Origin: Branchiostoma floridae
Lineage: Eukaryota > Chordata > Leptocardii > Amphioxiformes > Branchiostomatidae
Assembly: GCF_000003815.2 (NCBI RefSeq)
Contig: NC_049993.1
Coordinates: forward strand, 18,073,139-18,096,439
Direction of reading: 5' to 3'
DNA length: 23,301 nucleotides
Both the position numbers and the translations under genes were made by a program. The notes under the pieces are model-generated. The model saw only the letters and a list, made by a program, of their open reading frames with translations, did not search any database and was not told the origin of the DNA. Of the stretch, positions 1 to 8,164 are shown one piece after another (positions within the stretch are counted from its first letter, which is position 1; each line of letters opens with the position of its first letter).

Positions 1-279
1 AACAAAATTTGGATTTATGTGGGATAAAATCGTACTTTCGACCATAATTTCGGCAATCATTTAATCAATTAGGGACCACCAAGATATTACCTCATCGGAT
101 AATGCCTCTTCTAAACCATTAATGCTGTTGTTTCTGTCGTTATTCAACCCGTTCGAGTCAATTTCAACAACTTTTGCACGCCCCGAAATCTGGGCTGGTT
201 GACATAAGATCCACGCCCCAATAAAACGACATCGCCGACAAGCTCGCGCCTTTCACGTTATCCTGAATGTCGACCTTAC

Positions 280-390
280 CGTGTAGTAGGAGAGCAGCCC
301 TGTGCTGTCGTCCAACACGAACCAGCGGTACTGCCAGCCCTTCATCACGTTCGTCCATTTGGACAGCGGACCTTCCATCGACACCGCCAT
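280..390 (-). CDS. OSBPL9: First coding exon of oxysterol-binding protein-related protein 9 (ORP9) orthologue
   Basis: The minus strand from the ATG at 390 encodes 37 codons beginning [20 protein letters not shown] and continuing [17 protein letters not shown], then a consensus donor ACG|GTAAGG at 280/279. I recognise this as the start of the N-terminal PH domain of ORP9, where vertebrate proteins begin with nearly the same [22 protein letters not shown] string. ORP10/11 have a clearly different sequence here. ORP9 is a cytosolic lipid-transfer protein at ER-trans-Golgi contacts; its PH domain binds phosphoinositides and its C-terminal ORD carries sterol/PI4P/PS. Only exon 1 lies in the window; the rest is off the left edge. 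The start is supported by the family alignment and by the CpG-rich, ETS-bearing sequence just upstream. The internal ATG at codon 5 is a possible alternative start. Confidence 0.88.
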
Positions 391-401
391 GTTGGAGAGT
401 C

Positions 402-416
402 AGCCGGAAGTGGGCG
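402..416 (-). promoter_or_regulatory. ETS site plus GC box in the OSBPL9 5' flank
   Basis: On the minus strand CCGCCCACTTCCGG lies 12-26 bases before the OSBPL9 ATG. It combines a GC-box-like CCGCCC with the ETS/GABP core ACTTCCGG, a typical TATA-less housekeeping promoter arrangement. The position suggests the core promoter or 5'UTR. Binding is inferred from motif alone. Confidence 0.4.
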
Positions 417-785
417 GTCTCACACCAGCGTTTATAACTTGGAGGTAAAACTCGTTCATTTTTTCAAACTGTTTTCTTTAAATATGTAGTCTGAATGCAG
501 CGATATTCGAAGATTTGACCACATGATAAAAGCTACATTGATTTTTTTCCGAATATATGCTTTCAAATTATTCATGTTGTCTAAAGAATTTCAACCAAAA
601 ACTTCGTAGTGATACTATCCTGTGCGTTGGTACTTGCAGATACTCTCCAAGCAGAGGTTAGGCTCCGGCTGTTTTTTTTTTTTTAACGTTTTTTAGTCGT
701 TTTTATCGGGCTTTCTATTTTGACGACGCGACGCCTCAGGGGAGTCGTCAAGTGGTATATATTAGGTTCAGTCTGCAAAAATTCT

Positions 786-882
786 AGGAATTGCACAGGC
801 ATGTTTCCACAGGCATGCTAGGCATGTTTCCACGGGCATGCATGGAATGTGAGCCTGGCATGTTTCCACAGGCATGTGTGAA
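786..882. repeat. Short tandem array of a GGCATGTTTCCACAGGCATG unit
   Basis: The phrase GGCATGTTTCCAC(A/G)GGCATG occurs three times, separated by a few bases of related sequence. It is a small degenerate minisatellite inside the larger inverted-repeat element. No coding or RNA signal is seen. Confidence 0.6.
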
Positions 883-1109
883 ATGCTAGCCTTGTTAAAT
901 GTGAAATGGAATTTGTTTCTTGTCCTAGGAAGCTGGGATCAGGGGAATGGTTGGGTCAGCTCAGGTCAACTGATAGGAAGTTAGGATCAGGGGGATGGCT
1001 GGTCAACTGATATTGTTAGCCATATACCTTAGTTAGACAGGAAATGTTACATATCAAGGTCATAATCTTGAATGATGGCAAATGGTAATCATATTCAGAG
1101 CCAAATGTA

Positions 1110-1240
1110 ATTTTCATGGCATATACTAAAGGTATATCAAGGTCACACTGGAAATTTTCATGGCATCGATATACTAAAGGTATATCAAGGTCACACACTG
1201 GTAATTTTCATGGCATATACTAAAGGTATATATCAAGGTT
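1110..1240. repeat. Three-copy tandem repeat of about 45-52 bp
   Basis: Three consecutive units carry TTTTCATGGCATATACTAAA, then GGTATATCAAGGTCACAC; the second unit has an extra CGAT. A degenerate partial unit precedes at about 1028-1075. The array runs directly into the CA microsatellite, which may have grown from the ACACAC at the end of the last unit. Confidence 0.75.
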
Positions 1241-1249
1241 ACACACACG

Positions 1250-1297
<48 letters not shown>
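1240..1297. repeat. (CA)n microsatellite
   Basis: An almost pure AC dinucleotide tract, interrupted only by GCT near 1249-1251. Apparent open frames through it on both strands are artefacts of the dinucleotide. Confidence 0.97.
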
Positions 1298-1299
<2 letters not shown>

Positions 1300-1555
1300 G
1301 TTCAAAATACTTTTTTGGTTACACGCAAAATTGCACAAGGACATGTATGGTGTCATGTATGGATGGTGGGCAAGCCAGCCATGCACCCAACAACATCCTG
1401 CCAGCATATGATATAATGTTGTACAATACTGAGAATTAACATAGCACTGAGAAATGTTTCAAACCCTGCTATGTTTGGCTTTTGGGGGCACATTCCAATG
1501 GCACTGCCCAACATTGCCTCCTTCACTGGAATGCCAACACTGCCATTCTTGGTGG

Positions 1556-1748
1556 AATGTGGAATGTGGGACATGGTGGGTCCCTCGGTGGAGTGTGGAA
1601 TGTAAGGCATGGTGGGTCCCTCGGTGGTGTGTGGAATGTAGGGCATGGTGGGGTGTGGAATGTAGGGCATGGTGGGTCCCTCCGTGGGGTGTGGAATGTA
1701 GGGCATGGTGGAGTGTGGAATGTAGGGCATGGTGGGTCCCTCGGTGGA
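1556..1748. repeat. Minisatellite with GTGTGGAATGTAGGGCATGG units
   Basis: About six units begin GTGTGGAATGTAGGGCATGG(TG). Some carry an extra GGTCCCTCGGTGGA spacer and some do not, giving a higher-order alternation of about 22 and 36 bp. The array is open in several frames on both strands, producing false repetitive peptides such as reiterated MPYIPH; I do not consider these coding. Confidence 0.88.
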
Positions 1749-2512
1749 GGGAGACAGCTGTAGTCTATATTGTGAAGAAGAGGATGCTTTATACCTGCAT
1801 CAGACCTTCAAGGCAGAGGGTGGTTTTGTGGGGCAGCTAGAGGATGCTTTTCTATGTCTGTGACGGAGTTAAAAGCCAGGGGGAGGTTCGTGCATCGATT
1901 GTTATTGCTGTGGGTGGTGAGGACGTCCATTGTGTGGAAAGTTTAACCGTCAAGTTATCCCAATGATTGGAATATTACGAAGTAGGACAGCCATGTGGAT
2001 TAGGTGCAAGAAAGTCATTCAAGGACTGAAGTGCTGGAAACAGTTGGTTCTTCCTCTTTTTATTCCCCACTATACACTGTAGTGCTGACTGTATATAATA
2101 GGTTACTGGCAGACCATAGTACATTTCTGCTGGCTGTGCTTGTGTTACAGGTGGGCTAGGTGCCAGGGTTTAAGTGCGACAGGGAAGTTCCAGTCTATGC
2201 ACGCGCACCTACCTGCGAAACCCATTCCAATGCTATTTCTACATTTTGCTCTGGTCAAGTAACCCTACAACACCCACCGTCGTCATGGCAATGTATGTTT
2301 TCCATTGCCAATCTTGTTTGTGTTGTATCTTGCTGTGTCAAAACCTTAGGCCGGACACAGCAAGATAAAATAAAAAATATAAAGCCCGATAAAAAACGAC
2401 TAAAAATAACGTTTAAAAGCAGCCGGAGCCTATCCTCTGCTTGGAGAGTACAGATCAGCAAGGAAGCGCTATTGAGCTGTGTACGCAATCGTTCAGTCAT
2501 CAAACATATATT

Positions 2513-3600
2513 TAACTAGAGTTCGGCGACCTCATACCTCCATGAAATATTTAGAGCTTTTGTAAATTTTATGCAAATGACTTGTACATTTACATGATTT
2601 ATGCATGGTCATGTTCATCATTGACTAACATACACACGTTTTATTTATTTATTGAGACAAGTCATGTCACAAGTCATGTCACAATTGTCATAAGTATAAA
2701 ATTCCCCATCATTAAAAAAGTTTAAGGGGATTTGCAAAATTCGCATATATTATGCAAATCAGTTCCTCATCAGCATATTTGGTATTAGCTTATGTTCCAT
2801 CTATCATAATTTACATGTGTTACATTTATCGAAGTCCAGGTATTGAAAACAATAGAATTATGCAATTTCCATATTAATTATGCAAATTAGGTCCTCATTT
2901 GCATAACATGTATATCATTGTAAACATCTTTGCCTAAGCTACCCGCATGCCTAAAATGATATCAATCCGTCATTACTTTCTGCAGTTATCCTCTTTGGAA
3001 TTTCTGGACAAAAATGCCCCTGCAGTTCCAAAAATAAATGTTAGGGGCTGAAACTTGCCCCACTTTGTCATGACGCTAAAAAGCTATCTACCACTAAAAT
3101 GTCAAGACCATAACATGTCTGCGACAAGAGGTACATTGAAAAAACTGCTATGATAAATTATTCTCATTAATTATGCAAATGTACTTCTATTTTGCATAAT
3201 TAGTACTTTAATTTGTACAACATTGTCTAAGGTACCTACAAACCAAAAATTATGAAAATTCATTGTTCCCTTCTTGAGTTAACCACTTCAGAAGTTTTTG
3301 ACAAAAATACCCCTGGTATCCTAAATTAAAACTAGTCGCTAGGGGCCCAAACTTATGTCACTTATTCCTGAGCACAAGATCTATCTAAAACTTACAAATT
3401 GTGACCATAGCTTGTTCAAAGCACGAGATAGCAAAACCGGAAGTTGCACTGCAGTACCAAGGGCAGCCGCTAGGGGGCCCAAAATCTAATCATTTCCAGC
3501 TTTCATCACTCCCCACTAACACACCAAATATGAAACCAATCCAGCCGTTCTTGAGTTATCTTGTACACAGACAGACAGATTTTGCCAGCCAGTAGCTATC
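2513..3600 (+). repeat. AT-rich interspersed repeat, LINE-tail-like, with internal degenerate copies
   Basis: Positions 2513-3030 match the reverse complement of 20945-21385 over almost the whole length, for example the shared starts AGAGTTCGGCGAC and CCATGAAATATTTAGAGCTT. Recurrent TTATGCAAAT motifs are scattered through it. From about 3000 to 3500 a weaker unit recurs (ACAAAAATGCCCCTG, ACAAAAATACCCCTGG, then an AGGGGGCCCAAA phrase). It ends near 3540-3590 with CAGCCGTTCTTGAGTTATC followed by CAGACAGACAG, a tail style common to invertebrate interspersed repeats. No reverse transcriptase frame is visible. Confidence 0.65.
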
Positions 3601-3609
3601 TAATTTCTA

Positions 3610-4330
3610 ATTAATGTTGAGTAATGAGGCTGTTTAACGTGGTCGAGGCACCTCCTCGAGCACGGAACCCCCGTTTTACGTCCCTCCCGGAAGACGACTT
3701 CGTGGAATGACCATGCTTGGTCCGGCTACAGCAATCCAGTCGTCCTTGGGTGGTCCCCCATCCAAGAACTGTCCTGACCGCGCGTTGCTTAAAGCTATGT
3801 TACGTAGTTATTTGCGCTTCAAACTGAAAACCAAAAATCAATTTTCCGGCCATTTCTTTATATTTTTAGTTGAATCAAGCCTACCGCCTTACGGAACACT
3901 ATTCAAGGCATGTCAGGAGTCGATAATTTTCCCCGTGCGAGTGCGTTTGAAAACCAATAACCGTTGATGTTTGGATTCTTGTTTGAATGGACTGATCCTG
4001 ATCGAACGCCATATCGAACAAATAGAACCAGGTAGAACCCACTGGGGCGGGGCTTTGGGATCGGTCTATTCTCACAGTGCCTAACTTGGGAGGTCAACAA
4101 GTTACAGCGCGCGTAGGGCGGAATGTTTGTAGGCTAATTCTTTACGTTGCAAACGTGAAATAATGACACAAAAGTGTCAAAAAGTGGTAGTAAATCTTAG
4201 ATTTCTTAGTTCTCGAATAGTTCTAGAATATTTCAAATGTGAGCGCAAATAACTACGTAGCATACCTTTAACTTCCGAGATCGAGGGATCGGGTGTACCA
4301 ACGCGCCACTGCACGCGGCCGTAGCATTAT
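3610..4330 (-). mobile_element. 5S-rRNA-derived SINE (SINE3-like), interrupted by a MITE
   Basis: On the minus strand the element starts near 4325 with sequence resembling the 5' half of 5S rRNA, including GATCTCGGAAGTTAA. After the inserted MITE it resumes at 3792 with the 3' half of 5S rRNA, including TTCTTGGATGGGGGACC (compare TACTTGGATGGGAGACC in 5S). A non-5S body follows (GGAGGGACGTAAAACGGGGG, GAGGTGCCTCGACCACGTT) and it ends in AT-rich sequence around 3610. Heads derived from 5S define the SINE3 class, which is transcribed by RNA polymerase III from internal boxes. This copy is diverged and broken, so certainly inactive. The exact 3' end is uncertain. Confidence 0.62.
3793..4267. mobile_element. 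475-bp MITE with TTAA target-site duplication
   Basis: The element is flanked by TTAA at 3789-3792 and at 4268-4271. Removing it with one TTAA restores a continuous 5S-like head (TTGC-TTAA-CTTCCGAG), which defines both ends well. The terminal inverted repeats of about 26 bp read inward as AG(C/G)TATG(T/C)TACGTAGTT followed by ATTTGCGCT. A TTAA duplication is the hallmark of piggyBac-type transposition, though the termini lack the usual CCC start. There is no transposase frame. The interior near 4007-4035 contains CGAACGCCATATCGAACAAA, shared with the right arm of the element at 13707-14496. Confidence 0.75.
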
Positions 4331-4654
4331 TTAAGAATGAACGCACGAACAGACAAATGAATGACTGAATGACCTTTATTGCACTTTTATGTTCTTGCAA
4401 GCAAAGTAATTACGTGCAACCATCAAATCTCCCACTTTTATAGGGGTGTATATCCATACATATTTTACACACTACTAAAACACTTCGTGAGCTTTTCTTA
4501 CTGTAGCCGTTGTTACTTCTGCTTGCACTTCAGTCTAACTTATTATAACTAAATACATACACTCTAATCCTAGGACTGGAGCTCGAGGCTGTTGTGGTGC
4601 GGAAAACTTTCCCTTGATAACAGACGTTATAGACACTAGCCATTTCTTTCCTAA

Positions 4655-4840
4655 CAGATGTTCGGCATCGGCTCACGGTTTTTTGACGAGTTTTAGTCGT
4701 TTTTATCGGGCTTTCAATTTTGTACCGTTTTCTTTTTGTCTCACGGTGAGGCATAAAGAAAATGGCATAAGATACTAAGCCCGATAAAAAAGACTAAAAC
4801 ACGTCTGACTCAAAAAACAGCTCGAGCCGAACCTCTACTT
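4655..4840. mobile_element. Palindromic MITE of the AGTCGTTTTTATCGGGCTT family
   Basis: The left arm (about 4660-4715) carries GAGTTTTAGTCGTTTTTATC and then GGGCTT. The right arm (about 4776-4832) carries the complement AAGCCCGATAAAAAAGACTA followed by GAGCCGAACCTCTACTTGTA. The arms pair imperfectly over about 60 bp around a 60-bp centre. The motifs are the same as in the arms of the 641-2450 element. No coding capacity. Confidence 0.55.
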
Positions 4841-5055
4841 GTAGAACACAATAAGCACGAGTTATCATGGTTAACAGTCAACATGTATAGTTTACAGAGA
4901 TGAACAATGCGTTCTTTACAATATCAAAGCTGATACTGTATGTTCAAGAGACCACACGTACTAGTATTTCCGTATGTACAAGTCTGGCTGACAAATCGCG
5001 ATGTTATTCCAGCGTTAGGACTAGCTTCCGTTGTAGTCTTCGAACGGGGCTGGTT

Positions 5056-5061
5056 TTTATT
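5056..5061 (-). terminator. Candidate polyadenylation signal of gene A
   Basis: AATAAA on the minus strand lies about 35 bases after the gene A stop codon. A second AATAAA sits at 4375-4380 in a context resembling a 3' end (AAAGTGCAATAAAGG), which would put the MITE at 4655-4840 inside a 720-base 3'UTR. The sequence does not decide between them. Confidence 0.4.
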
Positions 5062-5096
5062 TTAGGGGGTGGGGTGGGGTTGGGAGTTCGCGATTT

Positions 5097-8000
5097 TCAA
5101 CGTTGGCTAGGTTCTCTTGTGCCGGGAAAGGGAGATTGTCGAGGAAGTGAGTTTGCCGTGAAAGCGAGTTTCGCTCCCTTTCGAAACAGGTTTAATATTG
5201 CACTGCAGTTGTCAATGATTATTTCCAGTTCCTTTTTCTTTGGATGACTTTGGTCCTGAGAATAAATCTGCTTTGCCATATGCAAGGCTTCTTGGGCGAA
5301 ATTGAATGCTGACTGGTGATTACCGAGGTCAAGCGAGATTGCCATCAGGCTGAAGAGTGATTTGGCAACGTCAATATTTGCTGTAGTCTGACCATGGATA
5401 CTCCTGCGCATCTGCAGTGACTGTTCATGGTAGCTCATCGCTTTCTTGTAATCCTTCAAATCATGCCAGGCTAAGCCCAGCTGTAAGAGTGAACAAACAA
5501 TGTCAAGATGTGCGGTAGTTCGACCATGGATACTTCTATACATCCGCAGTCCCTGTTCGAGGTAGCTGATTGCTTTCCTGCAATCACCCACTTTACGCGA
5601 AGCTAACCCAAGGTTAGTGAATATGTGTGCAGTGAGAGGATGTGCTGTATTCGGACCATAGATACATGTGTTCATCTGCAGTGCCTGTTCAATGTAGTAT
5701 ATTGCTTTTCTGCCATCACCCAGCCTACTCCAGGCAAACCCTAGGCTGTTGAGTGACATAGCCATGAGATAGTGTGCTACATTCTGACCACAGACACTCT
5801 TTATCATCTGATGCGCCTGTTCATAGTAACCGAGAGCTTTCCTGTAATCCCCGAGGTCACCCCAGGCTGAGCCAAGACTCGACAGTGTTAAGGCAATTTG
5901 AGGATGTTCCTTACTCGAACCATAGATACTCCTATACATCTGCAGTGACTGTTCAAGGAAGCTGATTGCCTTCTTTTGTTCACCCAGAGCAAGCCAGGCT
6001 TCTCCCAGGCCAACAAGTGAGCTAGCAATGTCAGGATGTGCTGTACTCTGGCCATAGATTCTCACGTATGTTTGTAGTGCATTTTCATGGCAGTGTATTG
6101 CTTTCCTTTGATCACCCACTTTACTCCAGGCTGTCCCCAGATTGTTGAGGGAGTTGTTAGGATGTATCTTATTCTCACCATGAATACTCCTGTACATCTG
6201 CTGTGCCTGTTCATGGTACCTTATGGCTTTCCTGTGATTACCCATGTCACTAAAGACTGTCCCGAGCCAGTCAAGTGAGGCGGCAATGTCACGATTTGCT
6301 GTACTCTGACCATGGATACTCCTGAATATCTGCAAAGCCTGTTCAGAAAAGTTGATAGCTTTTCTGTAATCACACAGTTTGTTCCATGCTCCTCCCAGGA
6401 TGATGAGTAATCTGGCAATGTGAGGATGGGATGAGTTTTGACCATGTATACCCCTTCGCAACTCCAGTGACTGCTCAGTGAAACTGATTGCGTTTCTATA
6501 ATCGCCCAATTCCATATAAGAAAACCCAATAAACGATAGTAGTGAACTTTTGTCCATGAGGTCAGTTCCATCAGTTTTTTTCAGGGCCTCATGAAAGCAG
6601 CTGAGAGCTTGCTCATGTTTACATAACTCAAAGTACATCAGACCTCGAACCTTTGCGGAATTATCATACAAATCGGCGATTGACGTAAGATCTTGCTTCT
6701 TTTCAGACCATCCCTGCAAAAACTTCTCAAGAGGAACTGCTGTATAATAGTACCTGAAAAGCTGTCGGTCATTTGGTAGATGAAAAATCGGTGTTAATAC
6801 TCTTCTTTGTACGTCGTTATTATCTTGTGTGAATGTTTCATGCAGTCCTGTTTCCGTTGAAGCCAAAGCTGAAAAGTTTTCCCTCTGTCCACCATTTGCA
6901 ATGTACGTTCTGAGCCTGAGTTCTGCTGAAATGCTGGTAAGCACTGTCAGGTGATGTGCATTGTGGCTACTGATCACTTGTTGATTTTCCAATTCTTCTA
7001 TTGTTTTCCAAACTGTGGTTGGTACTATGTGTGTCGACAGTGCCAAGCAGTCCACTTCTACAGCTGGCAAGCGATAAATATCTTTCTTTACGTCAGTCAG
7101 CCATGCTATATTTGGTCCCTTATGTCTAAAACTTTCAATGTGTTCCCTTAACGTCTCCTGTGCAAGCTGCTGAGCCATTTTGCCCCCATCAGCCTGCAGT
7201 ATCTTCCCTGTGATGGCCATGTATGTGTCAATCAAATCCTGGTCCCCCGCTATCAGGCATGGGTTTCTCAAGATAGTGGCAAGGTGATATCCTTCCTTAT
7301 GGTACAATGTGGCATCCTTTTGCAATTTCGAAGCCATGTTGCTTGGGGTGCAGATGAGGTGACTGGGTGGTTCATTCATAGTTCCCTGTCTGCCCAGTGG
7401 GGTCTTGCATGCCTTTGGCATGGAGCCATCAAATGCAAACCCACGTGGTGTAACCGTGTCATAGTACCAGTCATTGAGACATTTTATTCTCAGTGCTGGG
7501 AGAATGGTTTCGCCGAGGTTAACCACCTTAAGGTGTAGGTAGCGGGTAAAGTTGAGGAAATATTCAAGACATTGCACACTTTCTTCTTCTACCAAGATGG
7601 CAAACTCCAGGTCTGAGTATGGAGTTACCAGTCCTGTGGCCTGTGACCCCAAACCTATCAGGGCATACTTACAGGGAGGGAGACCCATTAACCCAATACA
7701 CTCTTCTACAAGCAGGCTGATGAACTCCTTCCTTTGTTCTGCAATGTTCTCAAACAAATGTCTGACAGCCTGAGCTCGTTTTGCCTCTATCTCTCTGACA
7801 CATGGGTCATCCTCATCATGTACATAGGGATCCAGCTGCTGGTCAACGGTTTCCATATCCAGCTTGATCTGGCCCCGCATCTCCTTCAGCTGTTTCTTGT
7901 GATTTTCCGTGTTGTCTGATGTCACATTGTATCGACTTGGAATTTTTAATATACGATTGAGAAATGAAACCTCAACTTCTCTAATCGCTGTTGCTATGCC

Positions 8001-8164
8001 AACATTAATGACTTGATCCTCTGACCTGGCTATTGCTGCATTGTAGAGTGCTGCTGCTTTGACAAAGTCTCCCCCGTCTCCTGTCTGCTGACCTCGCTTA
8101 CTGTAGACATCCCCCAACTTGCACAGGGGCTCCACCTCTCTCTGGTACTGCTGGGCCGTGGCAT
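5097..8164 (-). CDS. Gene A exon 4: nucleotidyltransferase core plus ten TPRs
   Basis: The frame is open from the acceptor at 8164 to TGA at 5097. Residues are numbered here from the in-frame GTG at 8135, a valine and not a start. Residues 1-62 ([10 protein letters not shown]...[10 protein letters not shown]) repeat the N-terminal module. Residues 157-182 contain [21 protein letters not shown]163-S164 and D175/E177 fit the Pol-beta superfamily signature hG[GS]...Dh[DE]h and look closest to the GlnD/DUF294 branch. D236 in [10 protein letters not shown] may be the third metal ligand (inference). Residues 360-415 form a helical region with AELRLRTYI, perhaps the usual substrate-binding helical domain. 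Residues 530-970 hold ten TPRs of 44 residues (type LGDYRKAISYHEQALQM, then SIYGQ.TAHP.IA). No signal peptide or membrane segment, so probably cytosolic. The C-terminus runs 26 residues past the gene B stop position. Confidence 0.92.

Larger units (their letters stand above)
641..2450. mobile_element. 1.8 kb non-autonomous inverted-repeat element filled with tandem repeats
   Basis: The left arm (about 641-720) and the right arm (about 2375-2450) are inverted copies. Both read inward TACTCTCCAAGCAGAGG, then TAGGCTCCGGCTG, a T-rich tract, AACGTT, and TTTTTAGTCGTTTTTATCGG with a following GCTTT. The bases just outside the arms are CAGA on both sides, a possible 4-bp target duplication. No transposase reading frame is present. 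The interior holds three tandem-repeat blocks and a CA microsatellite (listed separately). The same arm sequence forms a compact palindrome at 4655-4840, so this is a repeat family. It could also be two independent short copies in opposite orientation. Confidence 0.45.

Noticed and set aside
164-358. A 64-codon minus-strand frame starting [10 protein letters not shown]
   Set aside because: It overlaps the OSBPL9 exon in another frame. The OSBPL9 frame has a clear family match and a consensus donor, so this is a shadow.
1353-1840. Open frames on both strands giving repetitive peptides (MPYIPH, GVWNVGHGG types)
   Set aside because: They follow the minisatellite unit exactly and are open in several frames at once; no start or splice context or conserved domain supports them.
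2540-3190. ATGCAAAT octamers as POU/Oct enhancer sites
   Set aside because: They recur because they are part of the interspersed AT-rich repeat and appear in its second copy as well; no promoter context.
3733-4325. A functional 5S rRNA gene
   Set aside because: The 5S-like sequence is diverged, split by a 475-bp MITE and continues into a SINE body, so it is a SINE-type relic.
5774-8000. Plus-strand and alternate-frame ORFs across gene A exon 4
   Set aside because: Complement-strand shadows of the TPR/nucleotidyltransferase coding sequence; they repeat with the 132-nt TPR period.
8135-8135. Treating the codon at 8135 (and 18714 in gene B) as a start codon for a gene of about 1,000 residues
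   Set aside because: It is GTG, and the frame continues upstream ([13 protein letters not shown]) to a consensus acceptor; matching exons upstream in both paralogues show it is internal.
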